Below, piece after piece: positions 44,816-53,949 of a stretch of DNA of 64,000 bases (position 1 is the first letter of the stretch; each line of letters begins with the position of its first letter). The stretch comes from Clostridium drakei (lineage in GTDB: Bacteria > Bacillota > Clostridia > Clostridiales > Clostridiaceae): the NCBI RefSeq assembly GCF_000633595.2, contig NZ_JIBU02000022.1:1-64000 (forward strand), given 5' to 3'. The notes beneath the pieces were generated by a model. That model saw only the letters and a program-made list of their open reading frames with translations, did not search any database and was not told the origin of the DNA. The translations under genes were made by a program, and so were the position numbers.

Positions 44816-45200
44816 ATTACATTGTTATAAGTAGTTTTAATAAGCCAAATTATATTTATAACTATAACCTACAACACCTAGAGATTAAGGCGGAGCCTGC
44901 TGTTTTAGGTTAATATATTTAGTTTAAAAAGCAGCTGCTTTCTATTCTATTGAAATGTCTTAAAAGAGACTTATTATTTATGTGATTGAAAAATATAAGG
45001 CTAAAACATACAAATATTTCAAATGCATTTAATAATCAACTAACTTACTATTTTTTCAGGCTGCGCCATAGGATATTATTAAAATAGCTAAAATATATAT
45101 AAACCAAATAACAAGTATTATGAAAGCTACGCTTTTTGTAAAGAGCTATAATTATAATGTATCATAAGCAATTTTTTATATTAGAATTACAATAGTTACT
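44816..45200. repeat. Spacer of composite A-B element, copy 2
   Basis: Homologous throughout to 20516-20861, with scattered substitutions and small indels and no ORF. Confidence 0.75.
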
Positions 45201-45456
45201 ACACAGCTTTTTAGGTGGAGGGAGCTTTGAATATATGGTGTATAAAAGCTTTTGAGAGAATTTAGGAGCTCTTATGTCTAAAATTTAAAAAATTCCGTAA
45301 TTTGAATCAGGACGATTCAAGCCGCGAAAGTCCCAAGGATGGGACATTTGAGCGGGTAGGAATTTTTTAAATTTTGGGCATTAGAGCTCCTTAATGAACG
45401 GTTGGCTTTTATACACCATATATTCAATGCGGACTCCACCTAAAAAGTTGTGTCGC
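45201..45456 (+). ncRNA. Structured element B, copy 2
   Basis: Nested stems GAATATATGGTGTATAAAAGC-type arm with GCTTTTATACACCATATATTC, AGGAGCTC with GAGCTCCT, and CTAAAATTTAAAAAATTCC with its complement. The core has CCGTAATT, hairpin TTGAATC-AGGAC-GATTCAA (45302-45320), GCGAAAG, hairpin GTCCC-AAGGAT-GGGAC (45330-45345), then CATTTGAGCGGGTAGG. Both inner hairpins keep their pairing while changing sequence relative to copy 1, the mark of selection on RNA structure. Confidence 0.6.
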
Positions 45457-45468
45457 ATAGTGCTTATT

Positions 45469-46851
45469 TTATAACTTTTTTCCTTCTTCGTCTTTATTTA
45501 TATACTCATTACAAACTATGTTTGAAAGTTTCTCTTTATTATTAAGCTCAGGATTTTGTAGAACTCTATCCAAAAGAGCTTGAAGTATTTCTCCTATTTG
45601 CTTTCCCTGTTTTATACCTAAATTTATTAAATCACTTCCATTAATATTTAATTCCTTCATATTTAACGGCTGCTTTTCCTTAATTATAGTTTCACATTTA
45701 GCTTTGAGTGATAAAATTTTGCTATAATCATGATACTCTTCTGCTAAACCTTCAATATCTGCTATTTGAAGTTTAAATAAACCCTCCAAATTTTCAATTT
45801 TTACTCTGTTCATAAATTTCTTAATGCTGTAAGTTTTTATTTTATCGAACTTGCTCATATGCTCATAAATCAATATATAAACTGTATCTATAGTTTTGTT
45901 ATCAAACTTTAACCTTGTCAATATTTTTTTTGCAATTTCAGCACTTACTTTATTATGTCCATAAAAATGTCCTATACTTTTATCATCCATTGTAAAGCAT
46001 TCTGGTTTTCCTATATCATGAAGCAGTGCTGCTAATCTAATCTTAATGTTATTAGGAGCATTATCTAGTACTGATAACGTATGATAAAAAATATCTTTAT
46101 CATGATGTACATTATGCTGATTAAATCCAATACAAGGAATTATCTCTGGTAAAATATATTTCAAAAGATTAGCTTCCTTTAAAGCTAAAATTCCATTACT
46201 GGGTTTATGTGATATTAAAATTTTGCAAAATTCTTCCCTGATACGTTCTACACTTATATTTTTTATTAGATTACAATTCTTTTTAATAGCAATAAAGGTT
46301 CCTTCAAAATCCAATTCAAATTCAAGTTCGGAAGAAAATCTCACCGCCCTAAGCATTCTTAATGCATCTTCATTAAATCTCTCATCAGCATTTCCAACAC
46401 ATCTAATAATCTTGCTATTTAAATCAGAAACTCCATTGAAATAATCAATTAAACCTTTATCTTCATTATAAGCCATTGAGTTAATTGTAAAATCCCTGCG
46501 TGATAGATCCTCTTTTAACGAAGTTGTAAAAGTAACATTATCAGGATGCCTGTTGTCCAAATATTCTCCATCTACTCTATAAGTTGTAACTTCATAAGGA
46601 TTGTCATTCATGACAATAGTTACTGTTCCATGTTTTATTCCTGTTTCTATAACTCTAAATCCTTCAGTCTTAAATATCTCTAAAGTCTGCTCTGGTAGTG
46701 CATTTGTAGTTAAATCCCAATCATTGGGTTTCCTATTTATTAAACTATCTCTTACACATCCACCTACAACATAACTCTCATATCCTCTATTTTTTAAAAT
46801 TTTCATTATATGTTTTGCATCCTGTGGTATAAAAATCTTATGATCATCCAT
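45469..46851 (-). CDS. cca: CCA tRNA nucleotidyltransferase / poly(A) polymerase family with HD domain
   Basis: 460 aa. Seen: the class II nucleotidyltransferase motif YVVGGCVRDSLINRKPNDWD near residue 24, RRDFTINSMAYN near 112, RMLRAVRFSSELEF near 160, and an HD domain RLAALLHDIGKPECF near 260. It adds or repairs the CCA end of tRNAs. It stands alone between noncoding repeat elements. Confidence 0.92.
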   Translation of the reverse strand: MDDHKIFIPQDAKHIMKILKNRGYESYVVGGCVRDSLINRKPNDWDLTTNALPEQTLEIFKTEGFRVIETGIKHGTVTIVMNDNPYEVTTYRVDGEYLDNRHPDNVTFTTSLKEDLSRRDFTINSMAYNEDKGLIDYFNGVSDLNSKIIRCVGNADERFNEDALRMLRAVRFSSELEFELDFEGTFIAIKKNCNLIKNISVERIREEFCKILISHKPSNGILALKEANLLKYILPEIIPCIGFNQHNVHHDKDIFYHTLSVLDNAPNNIKIRLAALLHDIGKPECFTMDDKSIGHFYGHNKVSAEIAKKILTRLKFDNKTIDTVYILIYEHMSKFDKIKTYSIKKFMNRVKIENLEGLFKLQIADIEGLAEEYHDYSKILSLKAKCETIIKEKQPLNMKELNINGSDLINLGIKQGKQIGEILQALLDRVLQNPELNNKEKLSNIVCNEYINKDEEGKKL

Positions 46852-47257
46852 TGTTTATTGTACTCCTATGTTAATTTTCATTGTTATAGCTTAACTTTCG
46901 CATATACAATATTTTCAAACTGCAAAAGTTGAGCCATTAACCATTAAATTATATCATACTAATCTGGCTAAAATATTTTTCATTACATATTCTATACTGC
47001 CTTTCAGTTTTAATTCCATAAACAATTACTTTAATTCAACAAACCTACTTATGCCTTATATTAGTATTATAATATCTTTATTAGCTTTATATATTTCAAC
47101 TTTAGCACATACAAAATTTTAACTTACTAAAATTAATTATGGCAATGTAATTAAATGTGTATACCTAAAGTTAAAATCAAAACTTCCACTGCACTTTAAT
47201 GTCACATGATTTTTTACAAAATTTACATTTTTTATTATCGTATTTTTTTAAAATAAT
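46852..47257. other. Intergenic region with relic of element A
   Basis: No gene. About 47150-47215 (GTGTATAC, TAAAGTTAAAATC, AAAACTTCCACTGCA, GTCACATGAT) matches the two outer ends of element A joined together with the middle deleted. Confidence 0.55.
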
Positions 47258-47820
47258 TGCACATATTAATAGCATAAGGGACATAACAGTTGAACGCAGA
47301 CTTCTATAGGCTCCTTTAAGCGGGGTATATACAGGTCGACCAAAGACTATATAATGGTCATTAAAAATGGCTGTTATATAGTCAGAGGGAAGATCTTATA
47401 GGGTGGAGAAAAGTTTTATTATAGTCGACATCGATCAATTGATTATAATGAGATTCCAATTTATTCTATAAGGTCGAGTTAAGACTACTCAGGGTGCCGA
47501 CGGATTAAATAAAGCACAATTCATTATGGCCTTACCCATAATTTTGTAAGTTTTACTTTATTCCTGTTGATTCTATGCAGCCGAAAGGTTGTATATGGTT
47601 AAGTAGGTATCTTGTTTAGTTGAACGAACCATGATTATAGGTTGTGATTTGCTCTATTATGGTGGCAATATCATAATAGGGTGATAAGCTATCTATAATT
47701 GTGCAAGGTAGATTGTTATATTCTTTATATGTAATTCTGGAATTTTATAATAGATTCCAGTTAAAAATAGAAGAGGTCATCTTAATGGTAAATATACTAT
47801 TAAAATGGCCTTTTTTATAT
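47258..47820 (+). ncRNA. Large structured RNA element C, copy 1
   Basis: About 560 nt, no ORF, about 85% similar by eye to 51831-52390. Hairpins: GACTATATAATGGTCA/TGGCTGTTATATAGTC (47345-47383), CTATTATG/CATAATAG (47654-47679), GCAGCC-GAAA-GGTTGT near 47577, and CTGGAAT/ATTCCAG (47737-47760). It ends in a terminator, AGGTCATCTTAATG...ATTAAAATGGCCTTTTTT (47774-47816). Size is in the range of the OLE/ROOL/GOLLD classes but I cannot assign it. Lies upstream of xpaC-telA and terminates before it. Confidence 0.72.
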
Positions 47821-47995
47821 TTATTTTAAATAAAACATCTTGAAAAAAAGTAATAATTATTCTTACTTATTTTATGCAAAAGCTTACACGAGGAAGTTGT
47901 TACAAATTGTAATTTATATAAGAATGATATATAATATATGCGAAATATTATTTTAATTAATTAAGTTATATGAAAATAATTTGGAGGCTACCAAA

Positions 47996-49174
47996 ATGAG
48001 AAGAAAGGATTTTTCTGATTTTGAAGATCAAATCAGAGATACGTTGAAAAATACATTTGATGCTATAGACTTTGCTGGATTAAAAGATGATATTGACAAT
48101 AGAACTGAAAATTCTTTAAATGAAGTTAAAGCAAAGTTAAAAGATAGTTCTCAATACTTTAATGGAAAAATAAAAGGCAAAAGACATTATAGAAACAAAA
48201 GTATGACTTACAAGGACACAAATAATAAACAAATCTATATTGCTAAAAAACCAGTTGGACGCGTATCAGGAATACTTTATACAATCCTTGGGTTTGTTGG
48301 CAGCATAGCTTTATGTGTTACGCTGATTTCATACTCTATATTCATTTCTTTTATACATATACTTTCAACAGTTAACTTTATCACTTTGGGACTTTTATTT
48401 TCTTTTTTTATTGCAAGTATAGCTTTAACTTTAAGAGGTATTAGTTTAAGAAAAAGGATAAAGCGTTTTAAAAGCTACGTAAATACACTCAATGGTCTTG
48501 ATTATTGTTCAATAGAAGACTTAGCATCTGATTCTAAAAGAAATACTAAATTTGTTATTAAAGATTTAAGAAAAATGATTGATTTAAATATGTTTCCACA
48601 GGCACATATTGATGATAAAAAATCATATTTCATGTTAAATGATGAAGTTTATGAAAATTACTTAGATTCACAAAAAGCTCTTAAGCGCCGTAATGAAGCT
48701 GAATTAAAAAGACAAGAAGAATTAAACAATCCAGAAAAAAAAGAATTGAGAGATGTAATTGAACTAGGAAAAAACTATATTCAACAGATAAGAAGTGCAA
48801 ATACAGCTATTAACAAAGAAGAATTTTCGATAAAATTGTGTAGACTTGAAAATGTTGTAATCCAAATATTTAATCATTTAGAAAATAATCCTCAAAAGCT
48901 TAATGAAGTTAATAAATTTACCAATCACTATCTTCCAATTACATTAAAGCTAGTTAATTCTTATAAAGAGCTAAATGAACAGCCAGTTCAAGGTACTAAC
49001 ATAAAAAATGCAAAAAATGAAATTGAAAGAAGTATAGATATTATAAATACTGCCTTCGAAAAACTGTTAGATGACCTATTTGGTGAGGTAGCTTTAGATA
49101 TTTCTACAGATATTTCTGTACTTGAAACACTATTTACACAGGAAGGACTGACTAAAGAGGATTTTAAAAAGTAA
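47996..49174 (+). CDS. xpaC: XpaC-family membrane protein (5-bromo-4-chloroindolyl phosphate hydrolysis)
   Basis: 392 aa. A charged N-terminal part is followed by two adjacent membrane segments (ILYTILGFVGSIALCVTLIS, NFITLGLLFSFFIASIALTL, about residues 83-135) and a long helical C-terminal cytoplasmic region. Homologues sit next to telA in many Firmicutes; function is not established beyond envelope/toxic anion stress association. The ATG at 47996 follows GGAGGCTACCAAA; the TTG upstream overlaps that site. Confidence 0.82.
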   Translation: MRRKDFSDFEDQIRDTLKNTFDAIDFAGLKDDIDNRTENSLNEVKAKLKDSSQYFNGKIKGKRHYRNKSMTYKDTNNKQIYIAKKPVGRVSGILYTILGFVGSIALCVTLISYSIFISFIHILSTVNFITLGLLFSFFIASIALTLRGISLRKRIKRFKSYVNTLNGLDYCSIEDLASDSKRNTKFVIKDLRKMIDLNMFPQAHIDDKKSYFMLNDEVYENYLDSQKALKRRNEAELKRQEELNNPEKKELRDVIELGKNYIQQIRSANTAINKEEFSIKLCRLENVVIQIFNHLENNPQKLNEVNKFTNHYLPITLKLVNSYKELNEQPVQGTNIKNAKNEIERSIDIINTAFEKLLDDLFGEVALDISTDISVLETLFTQEGLTKEDFKK

Positions 49175-49204
49175 CAGCTAAAAAACAAAGGAGGTAAATT
49201 AAAA

Positions 49205-50347
49205 TTGAATAATGAATTTAAGGAAAATGTTGATATGAAACCAAGCTTAAACTTTGAGCCTTTTCAAGATGAGCTTCCAATTACTAAAGTAAAAGAGGAA
49301 AATAATCAACCAGATGTTCTTGATGATAGCTATTTAACAGAAGAAGAAAAAAAATTAGTTGATGAATTTGTTGATAAAATCGATATAAGTAATACAAATT
49401 CAATCCTTCAATATGGAGTAGGTGCTCAAAAAAAGATTGCAGATTTTTCTGAAACTGCCTTAAATAACGTAAAAACTAAGGACTTAGGAGAAATAGGCGA
49501 CATGCTTTCTAATGTGGTAGTTGAACTAAAAAATTTCGATACTTCAGAAGAAAAAAAAGGATTTTTTAGTTTTTTCAAAAAAACTTCAGAAAAAATTGAT
49601 CACATGAAAGCAAAATATGACAAAGTTGAGGGAAATATAAATAAAATTTGTAATACTCTTGAAAAACATCAAATACAACTTTTAAAAGACATTGCTATGC
49701 TTGATAAAATGTATGAAATAAATAAGGTATACTTTAAGGAACTTTGCATGTACATTTTAGCTGGAAGAAAGAAGCTTTCAAAGCTAGAAAAAGAAGAACT
49801 TCCTATACTAGCAGAAAGAGCAAGAATTAGCGGACTTCCTGAAGATGCACAAGCAACAAATGATTTTGTATCTCTTTGTAACCGCTTTGAGAAAAAGATT
49901 CATGATCTTGAACTGACCAGAATGATTTCTCTTCAAATGGCTCCACAAATTCGCTTAGTTCAAAATAATGATTCTTTAATGTCTGAAAAAATACAATCTA
50001 CCATTGTTAATACAATTCCACTATGGAAGAGTCAGATAGTATTAGCTCTTGGAGTTGCTCATTCTAGTAATGCAGCTAAGGTTCAAAACGAAGTAACCAA
50101 TATGACAAATGAACTTCTACGTAAGAATGCAGAAACACTTAAAATGTCAACTATAGAAGTAGCCAAAGAAGCTGAACGTGGAATTGTTGATATCGATACT
50201 CTTCGTCAAACAAATGAATCATTAATTTCTACTCTTGATGAAGTACTTCGTATACAAACAGAAGGACGCCAAAAGCGCAAAGAAGCTGAAGCAGAATTAC
50301 AAAGCATTGAAGAACAATTAAAAAATAGGCTTTTAAAGCTTAGATAG
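49205..50347 (+). CDS. telA: Toxic anion resistance protein TelA
   Basis: 380 aa, almost wholly alpha-helical. Seen: LSNVVVELKNFDTSEEKKGF, CNTLEKHQIQLLKDIAMLDK, MYEINKVYFKELCMYILAG and LRQTNESLISTLDEVLRIQT, as in TelA/KlaA. Linked with tellurite and cell-wall antibiotic tolerance, mechanism unclear. Starts at TTG 49205 with AAAGGAGG upstream; 30 nt after xpaC, an operon of two. Confidence 0.92.
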   Translation: MNNEFKENVDMKPSLNFEPFQDELPITKVKEENNQPDVLDDSYLTEEEKKLVDEFVDKIDISNTNSILQYGVGAQKKIADFSETALNNVKTKDLGEIGDMLSNVVVELKNFDTSEEKKGFFSFFKKTSEKIDHMKAKYDKVEGNINKICNTLEKHQIQLLKDIAMLDKMYEINKVYFKELCMYILAGRKKLSKLEKEELPILAERARISGLPEDAQATNDFVSLCNRFEKKIHDLELTRMISLQMAPQIRLVQNNDSLMSEKIQSTIVNTIPLWKSQIVLALGVAHSSNAAKVQNEVTNMTNELLRKNAETLKMSTIEVAKEAERGIVDIDTLRQTNESLISTLDEVLRIQTEGRQKRKEAEAELQSIEEQLKNRLLKLR

Positions 50348-50447
50348 ATAATGAATCATCTTTTTATATGTTTAACTTTAGCTTACATTTGTAAATTATA
50401 ACTAGCAAGGCTAAGATTGTTTTCTACTCAAAATACTCATATTTAAA

Positions 50448-50497
50448 ATCAAGAGGTCATCTTAATGGTAAATATACCATTAAAATGACCTTTTTTA
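50448..50497 (+). terminator. Terminator after telA
   Basis: AGGTCATCTTAATGGTA pairs with the ATACCATTAAAATGACCT side, followed by TTTTTT. It is nearly identical to the terminator of element C copy 1 at 47772-47818, so the xpaC-telA operon lies between two near-identical terminators. Confidence 0.85.
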
Positions 50498-50545
50498 TAT
50501 TTAGTTTTTTTAATTTATCTTTAGATATTATTTGAGCTCTAAATC

Positions 50546-51679
50546 CTAAAAACTACTTTTAACAGTTTGAACCACTCTTTTAATATTTATACTTTTAATC
50601 ATTTCTATATAAGATTTTTCTTTATTTCCTGTTATAAAGTATCCATAAGGAATATGACTAATAGCTTTGATTAAAATAGTATTTACTATACAGGAAGAAA
50701 TCCATAAAACTGTTCCTACGGCTAACCAATCTCTTATGCCATATTTAAACATTATTATCTTTAAGATTGATTGAATCAATAAAACATGGGATAAATAGCT
50801 TCCAAAGGAATACTTTCCAAAGAAATTAAATATACTATATATTACAGCTCTATTAGATAGCATAACAGAAATTATATACCAAGCCAAAATAGAAAAAACA
50901 AAATAAAGCAAATATATTGATCTGACAAATGGTACCATATTCATCTCATCTAAATATGCATATGTAAATAAACCTATGTATATTATAATTATTAAAACTT
51001 TAAATTTTAAAACTGTTCTTTTAAAAACCTCATAATTCAATGCTATATATATTCCCATTACAAAATATAAAAACCAGAAAAAAGGTGATATATTTATAAT
51101 TTTCATTTGAACTGCTGTTGGATTATTGAATATAAAATGTATTACCTTATCTGAAATTACATTTTCATATTTTGATACTTCATAATATGATAAAGTTATA
51201 CTAACAAAAACAAAAAACCTTAAAATAAAATTTTGAACATGTACTTTTTTTAAAATCCATAAAATCAACGGTAGGTATATAAATAATCTCACTGCCATTC
51301 CCATATACCATAAATGATAACCAGCATCTCCTGATAATACCTGCATACATAAATCAGGAATATTAATATTTTTCTTAAAATAGTGCATATATACAATTGA
51401 CCATAATACATATGGTATAAATATGTATACTGCTTTTTTTATATAATATTTTTTTATTACAAATTTTTTTATAGATGAATAAGAAATTACTATTCCACTA
51501 ATACAAAGAAAAGTTGCCACTGCTGGCTTTGCTAAAGTATACATAAATTTAAATATTTCATAGTAAAAATAACTGATACCTTTTATATTAAAATACCCAC
51601 CCATAGTATGTTGTTCTACTACAAAGATAAAAGCAAAAGCTCTTAAAACATCTAATTCCTTTAATCTATCATTTTTCAA
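50546..51679 (-). CDS. Acyltransferase-3 family membrane protein
   Basis: 377 aa with about 10 hydrophobic segments. Seen: the N-terminal motif LKELDVLRAFAFIFVVEQHT, GGYFNIKG and GIVISYSS, typical of membrane O-acetyltransferases (OatA/NodX superfamily). It probably acetylates a cell-surface polysaccharide or peptidoglycan sugar. Flanked by structured RNA copy 2 on its 5' side. No extracellular SGNH domain is present, so it is not a full OatA. Confidence 0.88.
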   Translation of the reverse strand: MKNDRLKELDVLRAFAFIFVVEQHTMGGYFNIKGISYFYYEIFKFMYTLAKPAVATFLCISGIVISYSSIKKFVIKKYYIKKAVYIFIPYVLWSIVYMHYFKKNINIPDLCMQVLSGDAGYHLWYMGMAVRLFIYLPLILWILKKVHVQNFILRFFVFVSITLSYYEVSKYENVISDKVIHFIFNNPTAVQMKIINISPFFWFLYFVMGIYIALNYEVFKRTVLKFKVLIIIIYIGLFTYAYLDEMNMVPFVRSIYLLYFVFSILAWYIISVMLSNRAVIYSIFNFFGKYSFGSYLSHVLLIQSILKIIMFKYGIRDWLAVGTVLWISSCIVNTILIKAISHIPYGYFITGNKEKSYIEMIKSINIKRVVQTVKSSF

Positions 51680-51830
51680 GTCATTTCCCCCTGCCTAATT
51701 TAACTGTTTGTCCATATTGCATTATAGCACAAGCTTCTAAAAAGCATCATAAAACATTGCACTTTTAAAATAATTTTTACATTTAATTTAATAAATTTCC
51801 TCTTTTTTCCTTGTATTTTTTCAAAAAAAC

Positions 51831-52390
51831 TGCACATATTAATAGCATAAGGGACATAACAGTTGAGCGAAGACTTATATATGCTCATTAAACTGGGTGT
51901 ATATAGGTCGACCAACGATTATATAATGGTCAAAATGGCTGTTATACAGTCAGAGGGAAGATTTTATAGGGTGGAGAAAAGTTTTATTATAGTCGACATC
52001 GATCAATTGATTATAATGAGATTCCAATTTATTCTATAAGGTCGAGTTAAGATCACTCAGGGTGCCGATGGATTAAATAAAATAACATTATTATGGTGTT
52101 AACTATAGTTTGTAAATTTTACTTTATTCCTTTCGATCCTATACAGCCGAAAGGTTGTATAGGGTTGAGTAAGTATTCTGTTTGGTTGAACGAACCATGA
52201 TTATGGGTTGTGATTTGCTTTATTATGGTGGCAATATCATAATAAGGTGATAAACTATCTCTAATTGTGCAAGGTAGATTGTTATATTCTTTATTGATTC
52301 ACTGAAATTTTAAAAATGAATTTCAGCTAAAAAGTTGAAGGATCATCAATATAGTAAATATACTACATTGATGATCCTTCTCTTTTTTTA
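51831..52390 (+). ncRNA. Large structured RNA element C, copy 2
   Basis: Starts TGCACATATTAATAGCATAA as copy 1. Compensated changes relative to copy 1: TTATTATG/CATAATAA (52220-52245) for CTATTATG/CATAATAG; CTGAAATT/AATTTCAG (52302-52326) for CTGGAAT/ATTCCAG; ATACAGCC-GAAA-GGTTGTAT with A-U where copy 1 has G-U. It ends in a distinct terminator, GAAGGATCATCAATATAGTA with its complement then T7 (52337-52390), not the one used by copy 1. The upstream promoter is not obvious. No ORF. Confidence 0.72.
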
Positions 52391-52530
52391 TTATTATTTT
52401 TCCTAAAGGCTTTAAAATTCTTTTGACCTCCAGAAGTTTTCCTTGGTAAACATTACCGTTTAATTTAATTTTACATTTTTCGATAATAAAATTAGTATAA
52501 CAAATTAGAAAACAATGGAGGTATATGAAA

Positions 52531-53856
52531 ATGAAACAAAAAAAGGTATTTTCACTAGTCTTAGCCCTATTCTTAACAATTTTTAATTTCAGCATTGTTT
52601 TAGCAAAGCCTCGATCATCACAACCACCACCTTCAGCACCTACTGGTCTTGCAGTAACAAATATAACTTCTTCTGAAATTAGTTTAACTTGGAATACTGT
52701 ATCAGGTGCTTCAGGCTATAAGTTGTTTAGAGCAACTAACTATGATTCTAATTATACTCAAATAGCTACACTAACTTCTAATACTTACAAAAATACAGGA
52801 TTAAGTGCTTCAACTAAGTACTGGTATTTTGTAAGAGCATATAACTCTTATGGCACTTCTGCTGATTCAACTCACGTAAGTGCTACCACTAGTCAAATAG
52901 TTGTACCTTCTTCTAGTAAAATAGTTTTAGGCTTTGCAACTTACTATTATTCTGGTGACAGCTCATCCTATAATTCTATGGTAAATAATTCTACTATGAT
53001 AAATGAAATTGCAACAGATACCTTTACTACAGATGGCCTAGGAAACATTAGCGGTATAATTCCATCAAGTCAAACATCATATGCTAATAGTAATAACATT
53101 AAACCTTATGCCATGATAACAAATAATTTCGATGGCAGTATAGCTAAAACATTATTAGAAAGTTCAACTAATAGACAAACCTTGATTAATAACATATTGA
53201 ATGCTTTAAAAGCTAATTCATACAAAGGAGTTAATGTGGACTTAGAAGGAGTTTACTACTATGATAGAAGTTACTTCACTACTTTTATGAGTGAACTTTA
53301 TAATACACTACACCCACAAGGTTTTGCAGTTACAATTTCTGTACCAGCTAAAACCTATGACAGCACTACTGATTCCTGGACTGGAGCTTTTGATTACGCT
53401 AAAATAGCAAATTACTCCGATCAGGTAGTTTTAATGGCATACGATGAACATTATCCAGGCGGCTCACCAGGAGCAATTGCCTCAATAAACTGGGTTAAAA
53501 ATGTTATAAACTACGCATCCACAGTAATTCCTGCAAATAAAATTCTACTTGGTTGTGCAGCTTATGGCTACGATTGGTCATCAAATGGAACTAAAGCATA
53601 TAGTATTAATGGAGTTTATAATCTAGCTTCAAATTATGGTGCGCAAATACTGTGGGATTCAGTTTCACAAAGTCCTTACTTTAATTATACAGACGCTAGT
53701 GGTATAAAACATGTTGTATGGTTTGAAAATAGTACAAGCCTTTCATACAAATTAGATTTAGTAAATAGTAGCAATATTTTAGGTATTGCAATTTGGAGAT
53801 TAGGTTTAGAAAATACGGATTATTGGACAACTATAAAAACAAAACTCGTAAATTAG
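52531..53856 (+). CDS. Secreted GH18 glycosidase with fibronectin type III domain
   Basis: 441 aa. Signal peptide (KKVFSLVLALFLTIFNFSIV then LAK), FN3 domain about residues 35-125 (PSAPTGLAVTNITSSEISLT, YWYFVRAYN), then a GH18 catalytic domain with the active-site strand KGVNVDLEGVYY (DxxDxE-type), VVLMAYDEHYPGG and LLGCAAYGYDW. This resembles spore-cortex or peptidoglycan-type GH18 (YaaH/SleL) more than true chitinase. The ATG at 52531 is 9 nt after GGAGG; the ATG at 52525 is too close. Confidence 0.88.
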   Translation: MKQKKVFSLVLALFLTIFNFSIVLAKPRSSQPPPSAPTGLAVTNITSSEISLTWNTVSGASGYKLFRATNYDSNYTQIATLTSNTYKNTGLSASTKYWYFVRAYNSYGTSADSTHVSATTSQIVVPSSSKIVLGFATYYYSGDSSSYNSMVNNSTMINEIATDTFTTDGLGNISGIIPSSQTSYANSNNIKPYAMITNNFDGSIAKTLLESSTNRQTLINNILNALKANSYKGVNVDLEGVYYYDRSYFTTFMSELYNTLHPQGFAVTISVPAKTYDSTTDSWTGAFDYAKIANYSDQVVLMAYDEHYPGGSPGAIASINWVKNVINYASTVIPANKILLGCAAYGYDWSSNGTKAYSINGVYNLASNYGAQILWDSVSQSPYFNYTDASGIKHVVWFENSTSLSYKLDLVNSSNILGIAIWRLGLENTDYWTTIKTKLVN

Positions 53857-53890
53857 ATAATAAAATATTTTTGGTTTAAATAAACATAGC

Positions 53891-53942
53891 CAAAAACACT
53901 ATCACACTTATTGAATTCAATAAAGTTGATAGTGTTTTTTTA
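53891..53942. terminator. Bidirectional terminator between convergent genes
   Basis: AAAACACTATCA and TGATAGTGTTTT stem with an inner TTATTGAATTCAATAA palindrome; A run before, T run after. Confidence 0.85.
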
Positions 53943-53949
53943 TAGATTA

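Noticed and set aside
47258-47820. RNase P RNA, tmRNA or 6S RNA
   Set aside because: Expected hallmark blocks (for RNase P, GAGGAAAGTCC; for tmRNA, an Ala acceptor with CCA end) are not present, and there are two copies.
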